Positions 12,451 to 12,559 of a stretch of DNA of 12,559 nt are shown in pieces (position 1 is the stretch's first letter; every line of letters starts with the position of its first letter). The stretch comes from Hyphomicrobiales bacterium (GTDB lineage: Bacteria > Pseudomonadota > Alphaproteobacteria > Rhizobiales > Aestuariivirgaceae): NCBI GenBank assembly GCA_026987255.1, contig JALSNA010000222.1, positions 1-12,559 of the forward strand. Reading direction: 5' to 3'. Below the pieces are notes generated by a model. The model was not told where the DNA came from and did no database searches. It worked only from the letters and a program-made list of their open reading frames with translations. A program made the position numbers and the translations under genes.

Positions 12451-12559
12451 TTCAGGGCGTAGACCTAAGACAGTTGATGGAGATGCCCAATCCATCCAGC
12501 CATCCCGAACCACGCAATGCATCTTGCCACCCCATCGCCCACCATATAAAAAAGCTCCA

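Larger units (their letters stand above)
12316..12559. other. Gene-free right edge upstream of djlA, possible start of a gene running off the window
   Basis: Besides the repeats, the only coding hint is a plus-strand frame opening at ATG 12477 (MEMPNPSSHPEP...), which stays open to the window end, 27 codons. It has no clear ribosome site and I recognise no family, so it is not called as a gene. Confidence 0.25.

Overview
The window looks like a chromosomal segment of a high-GC alphaproteobacterium. The gene order hflK-hflC-DUF2065-Do protease, the adjacent pair djlA-ampD, a short DUF1127 protein followed by a C/U-rich 3' RNA, and a type A RNase P RNA all fit that group. No phage, plasmid, CRISPR or rRNA/tRNA genes are visible. 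Most genes are housekeeping genes on the minus strand; the unusual material lies between the genes.

Left part (1-4100): a 165 bp near-palindrome that looks like a miniature inverted-repeat element (about 101-265) ends about 10 bp past the stop of a tightly overlapping minus-strand operon. The operon reads hflK, hflC, a DUF2065 membrane protein and a DegP/HtrA-type periplasmic protease. HflKC is the membrane scaffold around the FtsH protease, so the operon joins membrane and periplasmic protein quality control. A good sigma-70-like promoter precedes hflK, and its -35 box abuts the start codon of a divergent gene for a secreted ChaN-type haem-binding protein (4114-5190).

Middle part (5190-8740): chaN converges on tusE (a single-cysteine DsrC/TusE sulfur-relay protein), with a strong GC hairpin between them. 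tusE has a near-consensus promoter preceded by two 16-bp dyads exactly 21 bp apart. Next come an unrecognised 207-aa protein, a 404-bp AT-richer intergenic region with five clustered GANTC sites (the CcrM methylation sequence), and a three-domain aminopeptidase P gene.

Right part (8740-12559): a small DUF1127 gene on the plus strand is followed by what looks like a CcsR/'cuckoo'-type small RNA: a stem whose loop is a pyrimidine tract with two CCTCCC anti-Shine-Dalgarno motifs, then a perfect terminator hairpin. Beyond it on the minus strand are prmA, rnpB (its promoter lies inside the end of ampD), ampD and djlA. A 20-bp identical core within a roughly 45-bp repeat occurs upstream of both pepP and djlA, with a third, inverted partial copy near the right edge.

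The best candidates for new biology are the DUF1127-linked small RNA, the dispersed repeat upstream of pepP and djlA, the twin-dyad tusE control region, the GANTC cluster and the palindromic element beside the protease gene. All coding calls rest on reading protein motifs by eye; no database search was run.
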